A stretch of 64,000 bases of DNA from Oscillibacter valericigenes (GCF_021531915.1 NZ_JAFBIV010000007.1:44993-108992); one strand, 5' to 3'; shown: positions 33,403 to 42,159, counted from the stretch's first letter. Translations and numbers: made by a program. The notes: generated from the sequence alone by a model not told the origin.

Positions 33403-34508
33403 GCACTGTCAACCACACTCAGGAGCCCCTGCTCCGCATTGCCAAGCGGGATGGTATCTCCCGCCCCAGCGCCTACGCCATCCGTATCGTGGCGGTGGTG
33501 CTGTCCCTGGTGGTCAGCGGTATCTTCATTTTCGCCGTCACCAAGCTGAATCCTGTCGAGGTGTACAAAGCCATTTTTGACGGTGCTTTCGGCACCTCCC
33601 GCCGCAGCTGGGTCACCATCCGTGACACCATGATGCTGCTGTGCATCGGCGTGGGCCTGGCTCCCGCCTTCAAGATGAAATTCTGGAACATCGGCGCCGA
33701 GGGCCAGGTTCTGATCGGCGGCGTCGTCACCGCAGGCTTTATGCGGGCCTTCGGCGGTTCCATCTCCACGCCGGTCCTGCTGGTCATCATGGCTGTTGTC
33801 AGCCTGGTGGCTGGCTGCGTCTGGGGCGTCATCCCCGCCGCCTTCAAAGCCAAGTGGGGCACCAACGAGACCCTGTTCACCCTGATGATGAACTATGTGG
33901 CTATCCAGATCACCAGCTACTGCGTGGCCCTGTGGGAGAATCCCATCGGCTCCAACACCGTGGGTGTCATCAACCAGCAGACTAAGGCCGGCTGGTTCCC
34001 CGCCGTGTTCGGCCAGACTTACGGCCTGAACGTGATCCTGGTGCTGGCCCTGACCGTGGGTATGTTCATCTACCTGAAATACTCCAAGCAGGGCTATGAG
34101 ATCAGCGTGGTGGGCGACTCCCAGAACACCGCCCGGTACGCCGGTATCAGCGTGAAGAAGGTCACCGTCCGCACCATGGCCATCTCCGGCGCCATCTGCG
34201 GCCTGGCGGGCTTCATCGCCGTGGCCGGTGCCAGCCACACCATCTCCACCTCCACCGCCGGCGGCCGCGGCTTCACCGCCATCATCGTGGCCTGGCTGGC
34301 CCAGTTCAACACCTTCGTGATGATCCTGATCTCCCTGCTGCTGGTATTCCTGCAGAAGGGCGCCATCCAGATCGCCTCCCAGTTCAACCTGAACGACTAT
34401 GCCTCCAACATTATCACCGGCATCATCCTGTTCTTTATCCTGGGCAGCGAGTTCTTCATCAATTACCGTGTCATCCTGCGGGGCAAAAAGGAGGGCGAGG
34501 CCAAATGA
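33399..34508 (+). CDS. ABC transporter permease (BPD_transp_2 family), first subunit
   Basis: One of two membrane subunits of the BMP-type importer. The 369-residue protein has about eight to ten hydrophobic segments after a 25-residue cytoplasmic start, with the family motifs FWNIGAEGQVLIGG near residue 90 and KYSKQGYEISVVGDSQNTARYAGI near 226, which is the ATPase-contact region. It starts and ends with 4-bp ATGA overlaps, so ATPase, permease 1 and permease 2 are translated as a set. Confidence 0.92.
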   Translation: MSTVNHTQEPLLRIAKRDGISRPSAYAIRIVAVVLSLVVSGIFIFAVTKLNPVEVYKAIFDGAFGTSRRSWVTIRDTMMLLCIGVGLAPAFKMKFWNIGAEGQVLIGGVVTAGFMRAFGGSISTPVLLVIMAVVSLVAGCVWGVIPAAFKAKWGTNETLFTLMMNYVAIQITSYCVALWENPIGSNTVGVINQQTKAGWFPAVFGQTYGLNVILVLALTVGMFIYLKYSKQGYEISVVGDSQNTARYAGISVKKVTVRTMAISGAICGLAGFIAVAGASHTISTSTAGGRGFTAIIVAWLAQFNTFVMILISLLLVFLQKGAIQIASQFNLNDYASNIITGIILFFILGSEFFINYRVILRGKKEGEAK

Positions 34509-35494
34509 CAACTGCACAGGTAATCCAGCTGCTGCAATCCGCCGTCTGCTTCGGCACCGTCATCATGTTCGGCGCCATCGGCGAGATCCTGACGGAGAAA
34601 TCCGGCAACCTGAACCTGGGTGTCCCCGGCATCATGTACCTGGGCGGCATTGCCGGCTTGGCGGCTTCCTTCTTCTATGAACTCAACAATCCCGCGCCCA
34701 ACAAGGTGGCGTGCCTGCTGCTGAGCTTCCTCGCCGCATTCCTGGTCTCCGCCCTGGGCGGCCTGCTGTACAGCTTCCTGACCATCACCCTTCGGGCCAA
34801 CCAGAACGTCACCGGTCTGACGCTGACCATCTTCGGCGGCGGCGTAGCCAACTTCTTCGGCGGCGGCCTGAACACCATGGCCGGCGGCGTTGGTCAGATC
34901 TCCGTGGCTGCCACCAGCTCCGTCTACCGGGCCAACATCAACAATGTGACGGATCTGGGCGTTGTGGGCAAGCTCTTTCTCAGCTACGGCTTCATGGTGT
35001 ATCTCGCCATAGTGGTAGCGATTGTCATGGCTTGGTTCCTGAACCGGACCCGCACGGGCCTGAACCTCCGGGCCGTGGGCGAGAATCCCGCCACTGCTGA
35101 CGCGGCGGGCATCAACGTCACCCGCTACAAGTACCTGGCTACCTGTATCGGCGCCGGCATCTCTGGCATGGGCGGCCTGTACTACACCATGGACTACATC
35201 AAGGGCACCTGGGCCAACGACGGCACCATCGAGTCCCTGGGCTGGCTGGCTGTGGCACTGGTCATCTTCGCCACCTGGCGGTCTGTCAACGCCATCTGGG
35301 GCTCCTACCTGTTCGGTCTGCTGTTCTGGGTGTACCTCATCATCCCCGGCCTGGGCCGCAAGGATATCGAGCTGTTCAAGATGCTGCCCTACCTGGTCAC
35401 CATCGTGGTGCTGATCGCCATCTCCCTCCGCAAAAAGCGCGAAAACCAGCCCCCCGCCAGCTTGGGCCTGCCGTATTTCCGCGAAGAACGCTGA
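34505..35494 (+). CDS. ABC transporter permease (BPD_transp_2 family), second subunit
   Basis: The partner permease, 329 residues with about eight membrane segments. Family motifs are ILTEKSGNLNLGVPGIMYLGG near 28 and LNRTRTGLNLRAVGENPATADAAGINV near 180 (contact with the ATPase). In homologues the two permeases form a heterodimer. A terminator follows 10 bp after the stop, closing the ATPase-permease-permease operon. Confidence 0.92.
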   Translation: MTTAQVIQLLQSAVCFGTVIMFGAIGEILTEKSGNLNLGVPGIMYLGGIAGLAASFFYELNNPAPNKVACLLLSFLAAFLVSALGGLLYSFLTITLRANQNVTGLTLTIFGGGVANFFGGGLNTMAGGVGQISVAATSSVYRANINNVTDLGVVGKLFLSYGFMVYLAIVVAIVMAWFLNRTRTGLNLRAVGENPATADAAGINVTRYKYLATCIGAGISGMGGLYYTMDYIKGTWANDGTIESLGWLAVALVIFATWRSVNAIWGSYLFGLLFWVYLIIPGLGRKDIELFKMLPYLVTIVVLIAISLRKKRENQPPASLGLPYFREER

Positions 35495-35504
35495 TCAAAT
35501 CAGG

Positions 35505-35535
35505 AAGCGCCGCTGCTCTTGCAGCGGCGCTTTTT
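35505..35535 (+). terminator. Terminator of the ABC importer operon
   Basis: GCGCCGCTGC/GCAGCGGCGC arms (35507-35516/35521-35530), loop TCTT, five T. Confidence 0.9.
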
Positions 35536-35656
35536 CTGTGCCTCAGGCACTTTCCAAAGTTTTTAATTTCTTCATATTTTATTCCTAAAATAGACACGAT
35601 TCTTCAACACGCCTGTGGTAGTGTATACGCATCATTTCAAGAAAAGGTGATCGCGT

Positions 35657-36316
35657 ATGCGGCTTTCCGACCTTTGGCATCCCATCCAGGCCGAGATGAA
35701 GTACCTTCTCTGGCTGCCCCTGTATCTGCTGTCTTTTTTCATTCTGGAACGGCTTCCCATCTCCGGCTACTGGGCCACCCAGACTCCCTGGGACCAGGCC
35801 ATTCCCTTTTGCGAATGGTTTGTGATTCCATACTGCCTGTGGTATCCACTGCTGGTTGCCGTAGGCCTTTTCCTGCTGGCACGGAACCGGGAGGGCTTTC
35901 GGCGGTATATGGTCTTTCTGGCTCTGACCTTCTTCCTCAGTGAGGTGATCTGGTTTCTGATCCCCAATGGCCAGGACCTCCGCCCGCTGGTCATGCCCCG
36001 GGACAACTTCCTCACCCGCTGGGTAGCAGGGCTGTACGCCATCGACACCAACACCAATGTGTTTCCCTCCGTCCATGTGGTGGGTTCCATTGGTGCCGCC
36101 TGGGCGGTCTGGGACTGCCGCTGCCTGCATCCCCATCGCGTTCTCCGTTGGGCTGTGGCGGTTCTGGCCGTTCTGATCTGCCTGTCCACCTTGTTCATCA
36201 AGCAGCACGCCTGCCTGGATGTGCTCAGTGGCCTGGTGCTCTCCCTGGCGGTGGGGCTCCTGGTCTATCACCGCAGTCTGGCCCGGGCCTTTCGGCCTTT
36301 GACAGCCACCGATTGA
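35657..36316 (+). CDS. PAP2-superfamily membrane phosphatase
   Basis: This 219-residue integral membrane protein has about six hydrophobic segments. The catalytic pattern of the PAP2 superfamily is seen as FPSVHVVGS (motif 2, His) and FIKQHACLDVLSG (motif 3, His...Asp); motif 1 is not obvious, as in the inositol-phosphotransferase-like subgroup. Substrates may be lipid phosphates such as undecaprenyl pyrophosphate or phosphatidic acid. It is a single-gene unit between the ABC operon and folD. Confidence 0.8.
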   Translation: MRLSDLWHPIQAEMKYLLWLPLYLLSFFILERLPISGYWATQTPWDQAIPFCEWFVIPYCLWYPLLVAVGLFLLARNREGFRRYMVFLALTFFLSEVIWFLIPNGQDLRPLVMPRDNFLTRWVAGLYAIDTNTNVFPSVHVVGSIGAAWAVWDCRCLHPHRVLRWAVAVLAVLICLSTLFIKQHACLDVLSGLVLSLAVGLLVYHRSLARAFRPLTATD

Positions 36317-36330
36317 GCCATCGGCACATA

Positions 36331-36370
36331 TCAAAACAGGCCCCATGGATGTTTCCATGGGGCGCTGTTC
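36331..36370 (-). terminator. Terminator of the lgt-folD unit
   Basis: GCCCCATGGA/TCCATGGGGC arms (36340-36349/36354-36363), extended by ACAG/CTGT, with TTTT on the minus-strand 3' side. Confidence 0.8.
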
Positions 36371-36379
36371 ATCTTTTCT

Positions 36380-37219
36380 TTATGTCTGGTGGTTTTGAGC
36401 CGCCGTCAGGATGTTCTTCATCAGCATGGCTCGGGTCATGGGGCCCACGCCGCCGGGGACCGGGGTGATGTAGGACGCCTTGGGCTCCACAGCGGCAAAA
36501 TCCACGTCGCCGCAGAGCTTGCCGTTCTCGTCCCGGTTCATGGCCACGTCGATGACCACGGCCCCCTCCTTCACCATGTCCACCGTGACGAAGCAGGTCT
36601 TGCCGATGGCGGACACCAGGATGTCCGCCTCCCGGGTGATGGACGCCAGGTCCTCCGTCCGGGAGTGGCAGGTGGTGACGGTGCCGTCCGCCTGGGTCAG
36701 CAGCATGCTCATGGGCTTGCCCACGATGTTGCTGCGGCCCAGCACCACGCACCGCTTTCCCCGAATGGGAATCTCGTATTCCTTCAGCATCTCCATGACG
36801 CCGGCAGGCGTGCATGGCAGGAACACCGGCTCCCCGATGACCATGCAACCTACGTTGAAGGGGTGGAAGCAATCCACGTCCTTGTCCGGCCGGATGGCGT
36901 TGATGACCGCCTCCTCGTCCAGATGCCTGGGCAGGGGCAGCTGACACAGGATGCCGTCCACATCCGGGTCGTTATTCAGCGCCCGGATCAGGTCCAGCAG
37001 TTCCTCCTGGGTGGTCTCCTCCGGGAGTTTGTGGGGAAAGCTGCGGATGCCGCATTCGGCACAGTCCTTCTCTTTTCCCGCCACATATACCTTGGAGGCC
37101 GGGTTCTCCCCTACCAGGATCACCGCCAGGCCGGCCTGTCGCTGCAGCTTCGCAACCTCTGCCCGCACCTGTTCCTTCACCTTGGCCGCCAGGGCCTTAC
37201 CGTCAATCCTGATCGCCAT
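36380..37219 (-). CDS. folD: Methylenetetrahydrofolate dehydrogenase / cyclohydrolase
   Basis: FolD interconverts methylene-, methenyl- and formyl-tetrahydrofolate for purine synthesis and one-carbon flow. The 279-residue protein has VGENPASKVYVAGKEK (catalytic Lys near 56), CQLPLPRHL, VLGRSNIVGKPM (NAD(P) loop) and the C-terminal TPVPGGVGPMTRAML. Length is normal. Its start overlaps the lgt end by 17 bp, so the two genes are coupled. Confidence 0.97.
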   Translation of the reverse strand: MAIRIDGKALAAKVKEQVRAEVAKLQRQAGLAVILVGENPASKVYVAGKEKDCAECGIRSFPHKLPEETTQEELLDLIRALNNDPDVDGILCQLPLPRHLDEEAVINAIRPDKDVDCFHPFNVGCMVIGEPVFLPCTPAGVMEMLKEYEIPIRGKRCVVLGRSNIVGKPMSMLLTQADGTVTTCHSRTEDLASITREADILVSAIGKTCFVTVDMVKEGAVVIDVAMNRDENGKLCGDVDFAAVEPKASYITPVPGGVGPMTRAMLMKNILTAAQNHQT

Positions 37220-38225
37220 GCTGTTCTTCCTCCGTTTCTTCGGCAGTCTCCGCCTTCTCTGCTTCCGCCTCCAGTACCGCTTCTTCCAAGGTCGGATCCG
37301 TCTGGAAAGCAGCTTCCTCCTCGGCGGCCCGCTCCGCAGCCTTTGCCGCGGCCACCCGATTTACCCAGAGCCCGTCCGCCGTGCGTTTTTTGATTCTCAG
37401 ATTGTAGAATAGCATAAAGACCGCCACGAGCACCATCACCAGGCTCAGCGCCTGGGAGACCCGGATGGGCTGGCCCATAAAGGTCCAGTCGAAGAGATAC
37501 AGGCTGTCGGTCCGCAGTCCCTCGATCCAGAAGCGGCCCAGGCCGTACCACAGGAAATAGAACCAAGTGTTCTCGCCGTCGAACCGGCGGCCCTTGGACA
37601 CCACGAACAGCAACAACAGCAAGCCCACCAGATTCCACAGACTCTCATACAGGAAAGTGGGATGGACCTCAATATACTGATAGCTGCTGACCCACAGCCG
37701 CATCCGCCATGGCAGGTCCGTCAGGCCGCCAAAGGCCTCCCGGTTGATGAAGTTGGCCCAGCGGCCGATCAACTGGCCCAGCAGCAGGCCCAGCACCGCC
37801 AGGTCTGTCATGGCGGCCAGGGGCAGCTTTTTCTGCCGTGTAAACACCACCGCCACGATCACGCCGGCGATGACCGTGCCATAAATGGCAAGGCCGCCGT
37901 CCCAAATGGCAATCATCTGACCCCAGTTCAGGCTGCCGTCGGCATTCCGGTAGAGGTCCAGATAGAAAATCACATAGTAGATGCGGGAGCCGATGATGCA
38001 GCTGGGCACTGCCCACAGGACGAAATCCAGCACATTGTCCTCAGTCAGGCCGTAGTGCTTCGCTTGCTTCATACACAGGAACAGGCCCGCCAGCATGGCA
38101 GCCGCCAGAATGATCCCGTACCAGTAGATGCCATGGCCCACATGGATGGCGATGGGGTCGGGATTGAACGCCCAGTCGCCGAACAGGCCGGGAAAGCTGA
38201 TGGGCATATTTTTCAACGCAGTCAA
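37203..38225 (-). CDS. lgt: Prolipoprotein diacylglyceryl transferase with long acidic tail
   Basis: Lgt adds diacylglycerol from phosphatidylglycerol to the lipobox Cys of prolipoproteins. Conserved motifs are IYWYGII, WDGGLAIYG, LIGRWANFINREAFGG and a late WYGLGRFWIEGLRTDSLYL. The core ends near residue 265. About 75 extra residues follow, Ala/Glu-rich and very acidic (AEEEAAFQTDPTLEEAV ... EETEEEQHGDQD), which is unusual. I chose TTG 38225, seven bases after AAGGAAG (340 residues); the alternative ATG at 38207 has no ribosome binding site. Confidence 0.92.
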   Translation of the reverse strand: MTALKNMPISFPGLFGDWAFNPDPIAIHVGHGIYWYGIILAAAMLAGLFLCMKQAKHYGLTEDNVLDFVLWAVPSCIIGSRIYYVIFYLDLYRNADGSLNWGQMIAIWDGGLAIYGTVIAGVIVAVVFTRQKKLPLAAMTDLAVLGLLLGQLIGRWANFINREAFGGLTDLPWRMRLWVSSYQYIEVHPTFLYESLWNLVGLLLLLFVVSKGRRFDGENTWFYFLWYGLGRFWIEGLRTDSLYLFDWTFMGQPIRVSQALSLVMVLVAVFMLFYNLRIKKRTADGLWVNRVAAAKAAERAAEEEAAFQTDPTLEEAVLEAEAEKAETAEETEEEQHGDQD

Positions 38226-38250
38226 AACAGGTCTTCCTTTCTGTATACGC

Positions 38251-39522
38251 TTATGCCTGGGGCGGCACGATCTCACTGAGGACCATGCGCTCCGCCCGGA
38301 TGTTGTCCCGCAGGAAGGCAGTCACATCCTCCTTGGTGATGGAATCGAATACCTCCGGAAACCGGAAGGGGTCGTATCCGTGGAAATAGCCCTCCGTCAG
38401 GGAGACGGCAATGTTCTCGAAGGAGTTAAGGCCCCGCAGGTTGGAACCGAAGGCGGCCCGGGTCACCTGCTGGTAGAAGGCCTCGTCGATGCCCTCCCGC
38501 ACCAGGCGGTCCGCCTCTTTCTGAATTTCCGCCGCCACAGTCCGGGCGTCCTTGCTGTCGCCGCCGGCGTACAGGTAGGCAATACCGGGCATCATCTCGA
38601 AGCTGCCGCCGAAGCTGGTGTTGATGAGACCCTGGTCGTACAGCCGCAGATACAAGGGGCTGGAATCCCCCAGCAGGATATCGCAGGCGATATCGCCGAT
38701 CACCGCCAGACGCATATAGTCCTCCCCGTCTCCGGCAGGGCGGCATTTGAAGCCCGCCAGGAACTGAGGGCAGGAGACCTCCATGGTGCGGCTGGTCTCC
38801 GCCTGGGCCACGGTCTCCGGTTCCTCGCCGTAGTCCCGGGGAATGACGGGGCCGCCCTCCCGGGGCAGGATGCGGCGGGCCAGGTCCACCACATGGACCG
38901 GGTCCACATCGCCCACCACCGTCAGGATCATGTTGGACGGGGTGTAAAAAGCCTTGTGGCAGTCGTAGAGAGTCTCCGCCGTAATGTGGGAGATGCTTTC
39001 CACCGTACCGGCAATGCTGGTGCGGGCGGGGCTGCTGCTGTACAGGCATTCCAGCATCCGGGTGTAGATCTGCCAGTCGGGGTTGTCCTCGATCATGCGG
39101 ATCTCCTGGCCGATGATGCCCTGCTCCTTGGCCACGCTCTCCTCCGTGAAATAGGGAATGGACACAAAGGACAGCAGGATTTCCAGATTCTCCTCAAAGT
39201 GGTCCGTGGAGTCGAAATAGTAGCCCGTCATGGCGTTGGAGGTGAAGGCGTTGGGCTCCGCGCCGTTTTTCGCCAGCTCCTGGAGGGCATTTCCCTCCTT
39301 GGTGTCGAACATCTTGTGCTCCAGATAGTGGGCAATGCCCGCCGGGGTGTCCAGCCACTTGCCGTTCAGGCAGAAGCGGGTGTCCATGCCGCCGTAGCGG
39401 GTGGCGAAGAAGGCGTACTTTTTTGCGTAGCCGGGCTTGGGCACCACACAAACCTGCAGGCCGTTGGGCAGCGTCTCCCGGTAGACAGACTCGCCGATGC
39501 GCTTGTAAAAGCTCTGTTTCAT
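38251..39522 (-). CDS. M16-family zinc peptidase, active subunit (YmfH-like)
   Basis: This 423-residue insulinase-family peptidase contains the inverted zinc motif HYLEH in AGIAHYLEHKMFD (near residue 66) with a downstream Glu in the expected range, so it should be catalytic. It overlaps by 4 bp a paralogous M16 gene lacking the motif, the same pairing as Bacillus ymfF-ymfH. The two chains probably form a heterodimeric clamshell. Its substrate is unknown; there is no signal peptide. Confidence 0.88.
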   Translation of the reverse strand: MKQSFYKRIGESVYRETLPNGLQVCVVPKPGYAKKYAFFATRYGGMDTRFCLNGKWLDTPAGIAHYLEHKMFDTKEGNALQELAKNGAEPNAFTSNAMTGYYFDSTDHFEENLEILLSFVSIPYFTEESVAKEQGIIGQEIRMIEDNPDWQIYTRMLECLYSSSPARTSIAGTVESISHITAETLYDCHKAFYTPSNMILTVVGDVDPVHVVDLARRILPREGGPVIPRDYGEEPETVAQAETSRTMEVSCPQFLAGFKCRPAGDGEDYMRLAVIGDIACDILLGDSSPLYLRLYDQGLINTSFGGSFEMMPGIAYLYAGGDSKDARTVAAEIQKEADRLVREGIDEAFYQQVTRAAFGSNLRGLNSFENIAVSLTEGYFHGYDPFRFPEVFDSITKEDVTAFLRDNIRAERMVLSEIVPPQA

Positions 39523-40787
39523 TCCGCCGCCTCCTTTCCCTTCAGGAAGTACACGGTGTCCAGGGTAACAGTGCCCATGGCTTCAAAAATGCGCTCCGGG
39601 GTGACCTCCCGCACCTGTTGGGCCAGCATCTCCGGCGTCTCGCTCTGGCCGGTGGCCGCCTGGCCCAGATAGAAGTTCTCCAGCTTGCCCTGGGAGTCTC
39701 CCATGGAGGCGTAGGCGTTCAGTAGGGTGCTCTTGGCGCCCTCCAGCTCCCAGTCCTCCAGGTCGCCCTTCCGGACAGCCTCCAGCTGGGCCAGGATCTC
39801 ATCATAGGCCTGCTGGAACTTGTCGAACTCGATGCCGGAGGAGACGGTGATAAGCCCCTTCTGCCGGTGGTACAGGGAGGAAGCGTAATAGCACAGGGAC
39901 AGCTTCTCCCGCACGTTCAAAAACAGCTTGGAATTGCTGCTGCCGCCGAAGAGGGTGTTGCCCATCAGCAGGGCAACAGTGTCATCACTGCCGCAGGAGA
40001 AGCCCATACCCAGTTTGCCCTGGGTCACATCCATGGCCTCCTCGATCCGCAGCACCTCCTGCCGGGCCACATGGTCCCGGGGGACGGCGATGTCCCGGAC
40101 CACATCCCGGGGCAGGGCGGAAAAGGCGGACAGCAAAGCCTGCTCCACCCGCCGCCTGTCGGCACTGCCGCTGTAAAACAGCTCCAGCCGGGCCGTGGAG
40201 ATCAGTTCTTTATAAAGGGCGTACAGCTTCTTGGGCTGCAGCCGCTCCGCCTCCATCTCATCTCCCAGTCTGGGCACGCCGTAGGGCTCCCCGGCGCACA
40301 TCTCCCGCAGGAGGCGGCTGTCGGCGTAGTCCCGCTTGTCGTTGATCAGGCTGCGGATGGCGTCGATCAGGTTGGTCTTTTCACTTTCAAAATAGGCGGG
40401 CACAAAGCGGCCGTGGCGGGTAGCCGGGTCACACACCAGCTCTCCCAGCAGATCTGCCACCGGCTCCAGCAGCTTTTCCCCGCCGGGGGTAAAGCTGTCG
40501 TCGATGAAGCTGGCCACAAAGCCCACGCACTGGTTCTCGCCCTTCTTGCGGACCGTATAGTCAATGCGGGCGCCGTACAGCCTGTCCAGTCGGGCGGCCA
40601 GGCTCCCCATGTCGGGGTACGTCACGGTGCCCCGCCGCAAAACAGCCGGCAGCAGCGCGCAGCCCGCCGCCGTCTCCTTCCGGAGCGGCGTCACAAACTG
40701 GGCCGACAACAGGCTGGTCTTGAACTTTCTCGCCGGCAAACAGGTGAGATATACCCCGTCCGCCAGTTGTTTTCTGGTCACTTCCAA
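39519..40787 (-). CDS. M16-family peptidase-like protein, non-catalytic subunit (YmfF-like)
   Basis: The fold matches the adjacent M16 peptidase, but the HxxEH motif is missing: the corresponding region reads ALLPAVLRRGTVTYPDMGSLAARLD. It is therefore likely the non-catalytic partner. I chose TTG 40787 because AAGGAG lies seven bases upstream, giving 422 residues that begin with the EVTRKQLADGVYL stretch. C-terminal M16 features (SLCYYASSLYHRQKGLITVSSGI) are clear. Confidence 0.85.
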   Translation of the reverse strand: MEVTRKQLADGVYLTCLPARKFKTSLLSAQFVTPLRKETAAGCALLPAVLRRGTVTYPDMGSLAARLDRLYGARIDYTVRKKGENQCVGFVASFIDDSFTPGGEKLLEPVADLLGELVCDPATRHGRFVPAYFESEKTNLIDAIRSLINDKRDYADSRLLREMCAGEPYGVPRLGDEMEAERLQPKKLYALYKELISTARLELFYSGSADRRRVEQALLSAFSALPRDVVRDIAVPRDHVARQEVLRIEEAMDVTQGKLGMGFSCGSDDTVALLMGNTLFGGSSNSKLFLNVREKLSLCYYASSLYHRQKGLITVSSGIEFDKFQQAYDEILAQLEAVRKGDLEDWELEGAKSTLLNAYASMGDSQGKLENFYLGQAATGQSETPEMLAQQVREVTPERIFEAMGTVTLDTVYFLKGKEAAE

Positions 40788-40823
40788 GGTCTCACTCCTT
40801 TTGTGTATGACAATACAGGATAT

Positions 40824-40852
40824 ATTATAATGCGTACCGAACAAAGCTGTAA
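40824..40852 (-). promoter_or_regulatory. Promoter of the M16 peptidase pair
   Basis: Minus-strand TTACAG (complement of 40847-40852) and TATAAT (complement of 40824-40829), 17-base spacer. The -35 lies inside the first hairpin of the array at 40839-41075. Confidence 0.6.
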
Positions 40853-41075
40853 GCCTTGAAAGCCAAAGCTTACAAGGCTAATCAGCTTTGTTCAAGTGCA
40901 AGGATTTTGCGCAGGATCGCACAAAATACTTGCACGTTCCGTTGGTGCGGTATACCGCACCAACGGAAATACACATTGAAACAATGTCTGAATTCTATCA
41001 AACGGGCTGAAAACTGCCCCTTTGATAGAATTATGCGGCGGGCGCCGCACGAATAAACCGCAAAGCGGTTTATTC
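40839..41075. repeat. Array of seven consecutive hairpins
   Basis: No gene lies between 40788 and 41186. Instead seven inverted repeats follow each other: arms 40839-40849/40883-40893 with inner AGCCTTG/CAAGGCT; imperfect 40896-40935; a perfect 32-bp palindrome 40937-40968; 40973-40978/40982-40987; 40991-41002/41021-41032; 41034-41039/41044-41049; 41051-41061/41065-41075. They occupy almost every base of the stretch. It resembles the hairpin insert in arcC in style, not in sequence. Confidence 0.85.
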
Positions 41076-41150
41076 AGTAGACATTATTATAGTATATCTC
41101 TCCATATATTTCAAATTCTATTTTGTGAACAAGTCCCGTTGAAAGCCAAA

Positions 41151-41184
41151 GAACCGGGGCGGGAGGTTTTTCCCGCCCCGGTCT
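41151..41184 (-). terminator. Terminator of the dipeptidase gene
   Basis: Perfect 12-bp arms 41153-41164/41171-41182 (ACCGGGGCGGGA type) with a short T/A loop, three bases past the dipeptidase stop on the minus strand. Confidence 0.8.
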
Positions 41185-41186
41185 GT

Positions 41187-42140
41187 TTACGCCAGGACCC
41201 GCAAAAAGTTCTCTCTTGCGATCATGTTCCGTTCCTGTTCGTTCATTCCCAGCTTTTCCAGCCAGTAGAACAGGTTCCCGATCTGGGAGCAGTTCTCCAG
41301 GCCATCGACCCCCTCGTTCCCAGGGCCAAAGTATTCGCAGAAGTCGAAGCCGCAGGCCACGTGCTCCACCCCCATGACCTCCGCCATGTGGGCGGCGTGA
41401 CGGGCCAGCATCTCCGCCGTCTGCCGCTCCCGGTCCGTGTGGACAAAGGCGTGGTGGACATTCAGCCCCACGATGCCGCCGGTGTCCCGGATGGCCCGGA
41501 GCTGGTCGTCGGTCAGGTTCCGCCGCACATCGCACAAGGCACGGCAATTGGAGTGGGAGGCGATCACCGGACCTTCCGCCATCTTCATCACATCCCGGAA
41601 GCCCCCGTCGTTGAGGTGGGACACATCCACCAGAATGTTCCGGTCCTCCATCCGGCGGACAGCTCGCCGCCCCAACTCCGTCAGACCGGAATAGGGGTCT
41701 CCCCCGGCGCCAGTCGCCAGCAGGTTCTCCCCGTTCCAGGTCAGCATCCCGATGCGGACTCCCAGGTCCCCATAGCGGTCGATGGCTCCCAGGTCATCCC
41801 CCATGGCATCCATCCCCTCCACGGCCAGGAAGGCGTACTTCTTCCCCGCCGCTTTGGTATCCTCCGCCTCCGCCGGGGTGCGGACCATGGTCAGCCAGGG
41901 ACACTCCGCCAGCTCGGCTTTCATACACAGCAGCATGATCTCCGTCCGGGCCCGGTGGTCTGTGGCCTCCGGGACCTTCTTCCAGAAGCTGTCCGCGCTG
42001 ACCCACAGGGCCAGCATCAGACCCTCCACACCGCCCGCCTCTAAATTTCTCAGGTGGCGCCGCTCCAGCACATGCTTCTCCCCCGCCAGCCGCCGGCGGG
42101 TCACATCGTACAGCAGGTCGGAATGTCCGTCAAAAATCAT
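41187..42140 (-). CDS. Membrane dipeptidase (M19, renal dipeptidase family)
   Basis: This 317-residue amidohydrolase-fold dipeptidase starts MIFDGHSDLLYDVTRRR, where HSD supplies two metal ligands. Further ligands are in FLAVEGMDAMG, DVSHLNDGG and IASHSNCRAL, and GIVGLNVH is typical of the family. It has no signal peptide, so it is probably cytosolic, hydrolysing imported dipeptides. It lies 19 bp downstream of the DUF819 membrane protein on the same strand; the two may form an uptake-hydrolysis pair, which is inference. Confidence 0.92.
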   Translation of the reverse strand: MIFDGHSDLLYDVTRRRLAGEKHVLERRHLRNLEAGGVEGLMLALWVSADSFWKKVPEATDHRARTEIMLLCMKAELAECPWLTMVRTPAEAEDTKAAGKKYAFLAVEGMDAMGDDLGAIDRYGDLGVRIGMLTWNGENLLATGAGGDPYSGLTELGRRAVRRMEDRNILVDVSHLNDGGFRDVMKMAEGPVIASHSNCRALCDVRRNLTDDQLRAIRDTGGIVGLNVHHAFVHTDRERQTAEMLARHAAHMAEVMGVEHVACGFDFCEYFGPGNEGVDGLENCSQIGNLFYWLEKLGMNEQERNMIARENFLRVLA

Positions 42141-42159
42141 GGAAAGCTCCCTTTCGCGC

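Noticed and set aside
40839..41075. CRISPR array
   Set aside because: The hairpins differ in sequence and length from one another; there are no direct repeats with regular spacers and no cas genes nearby.
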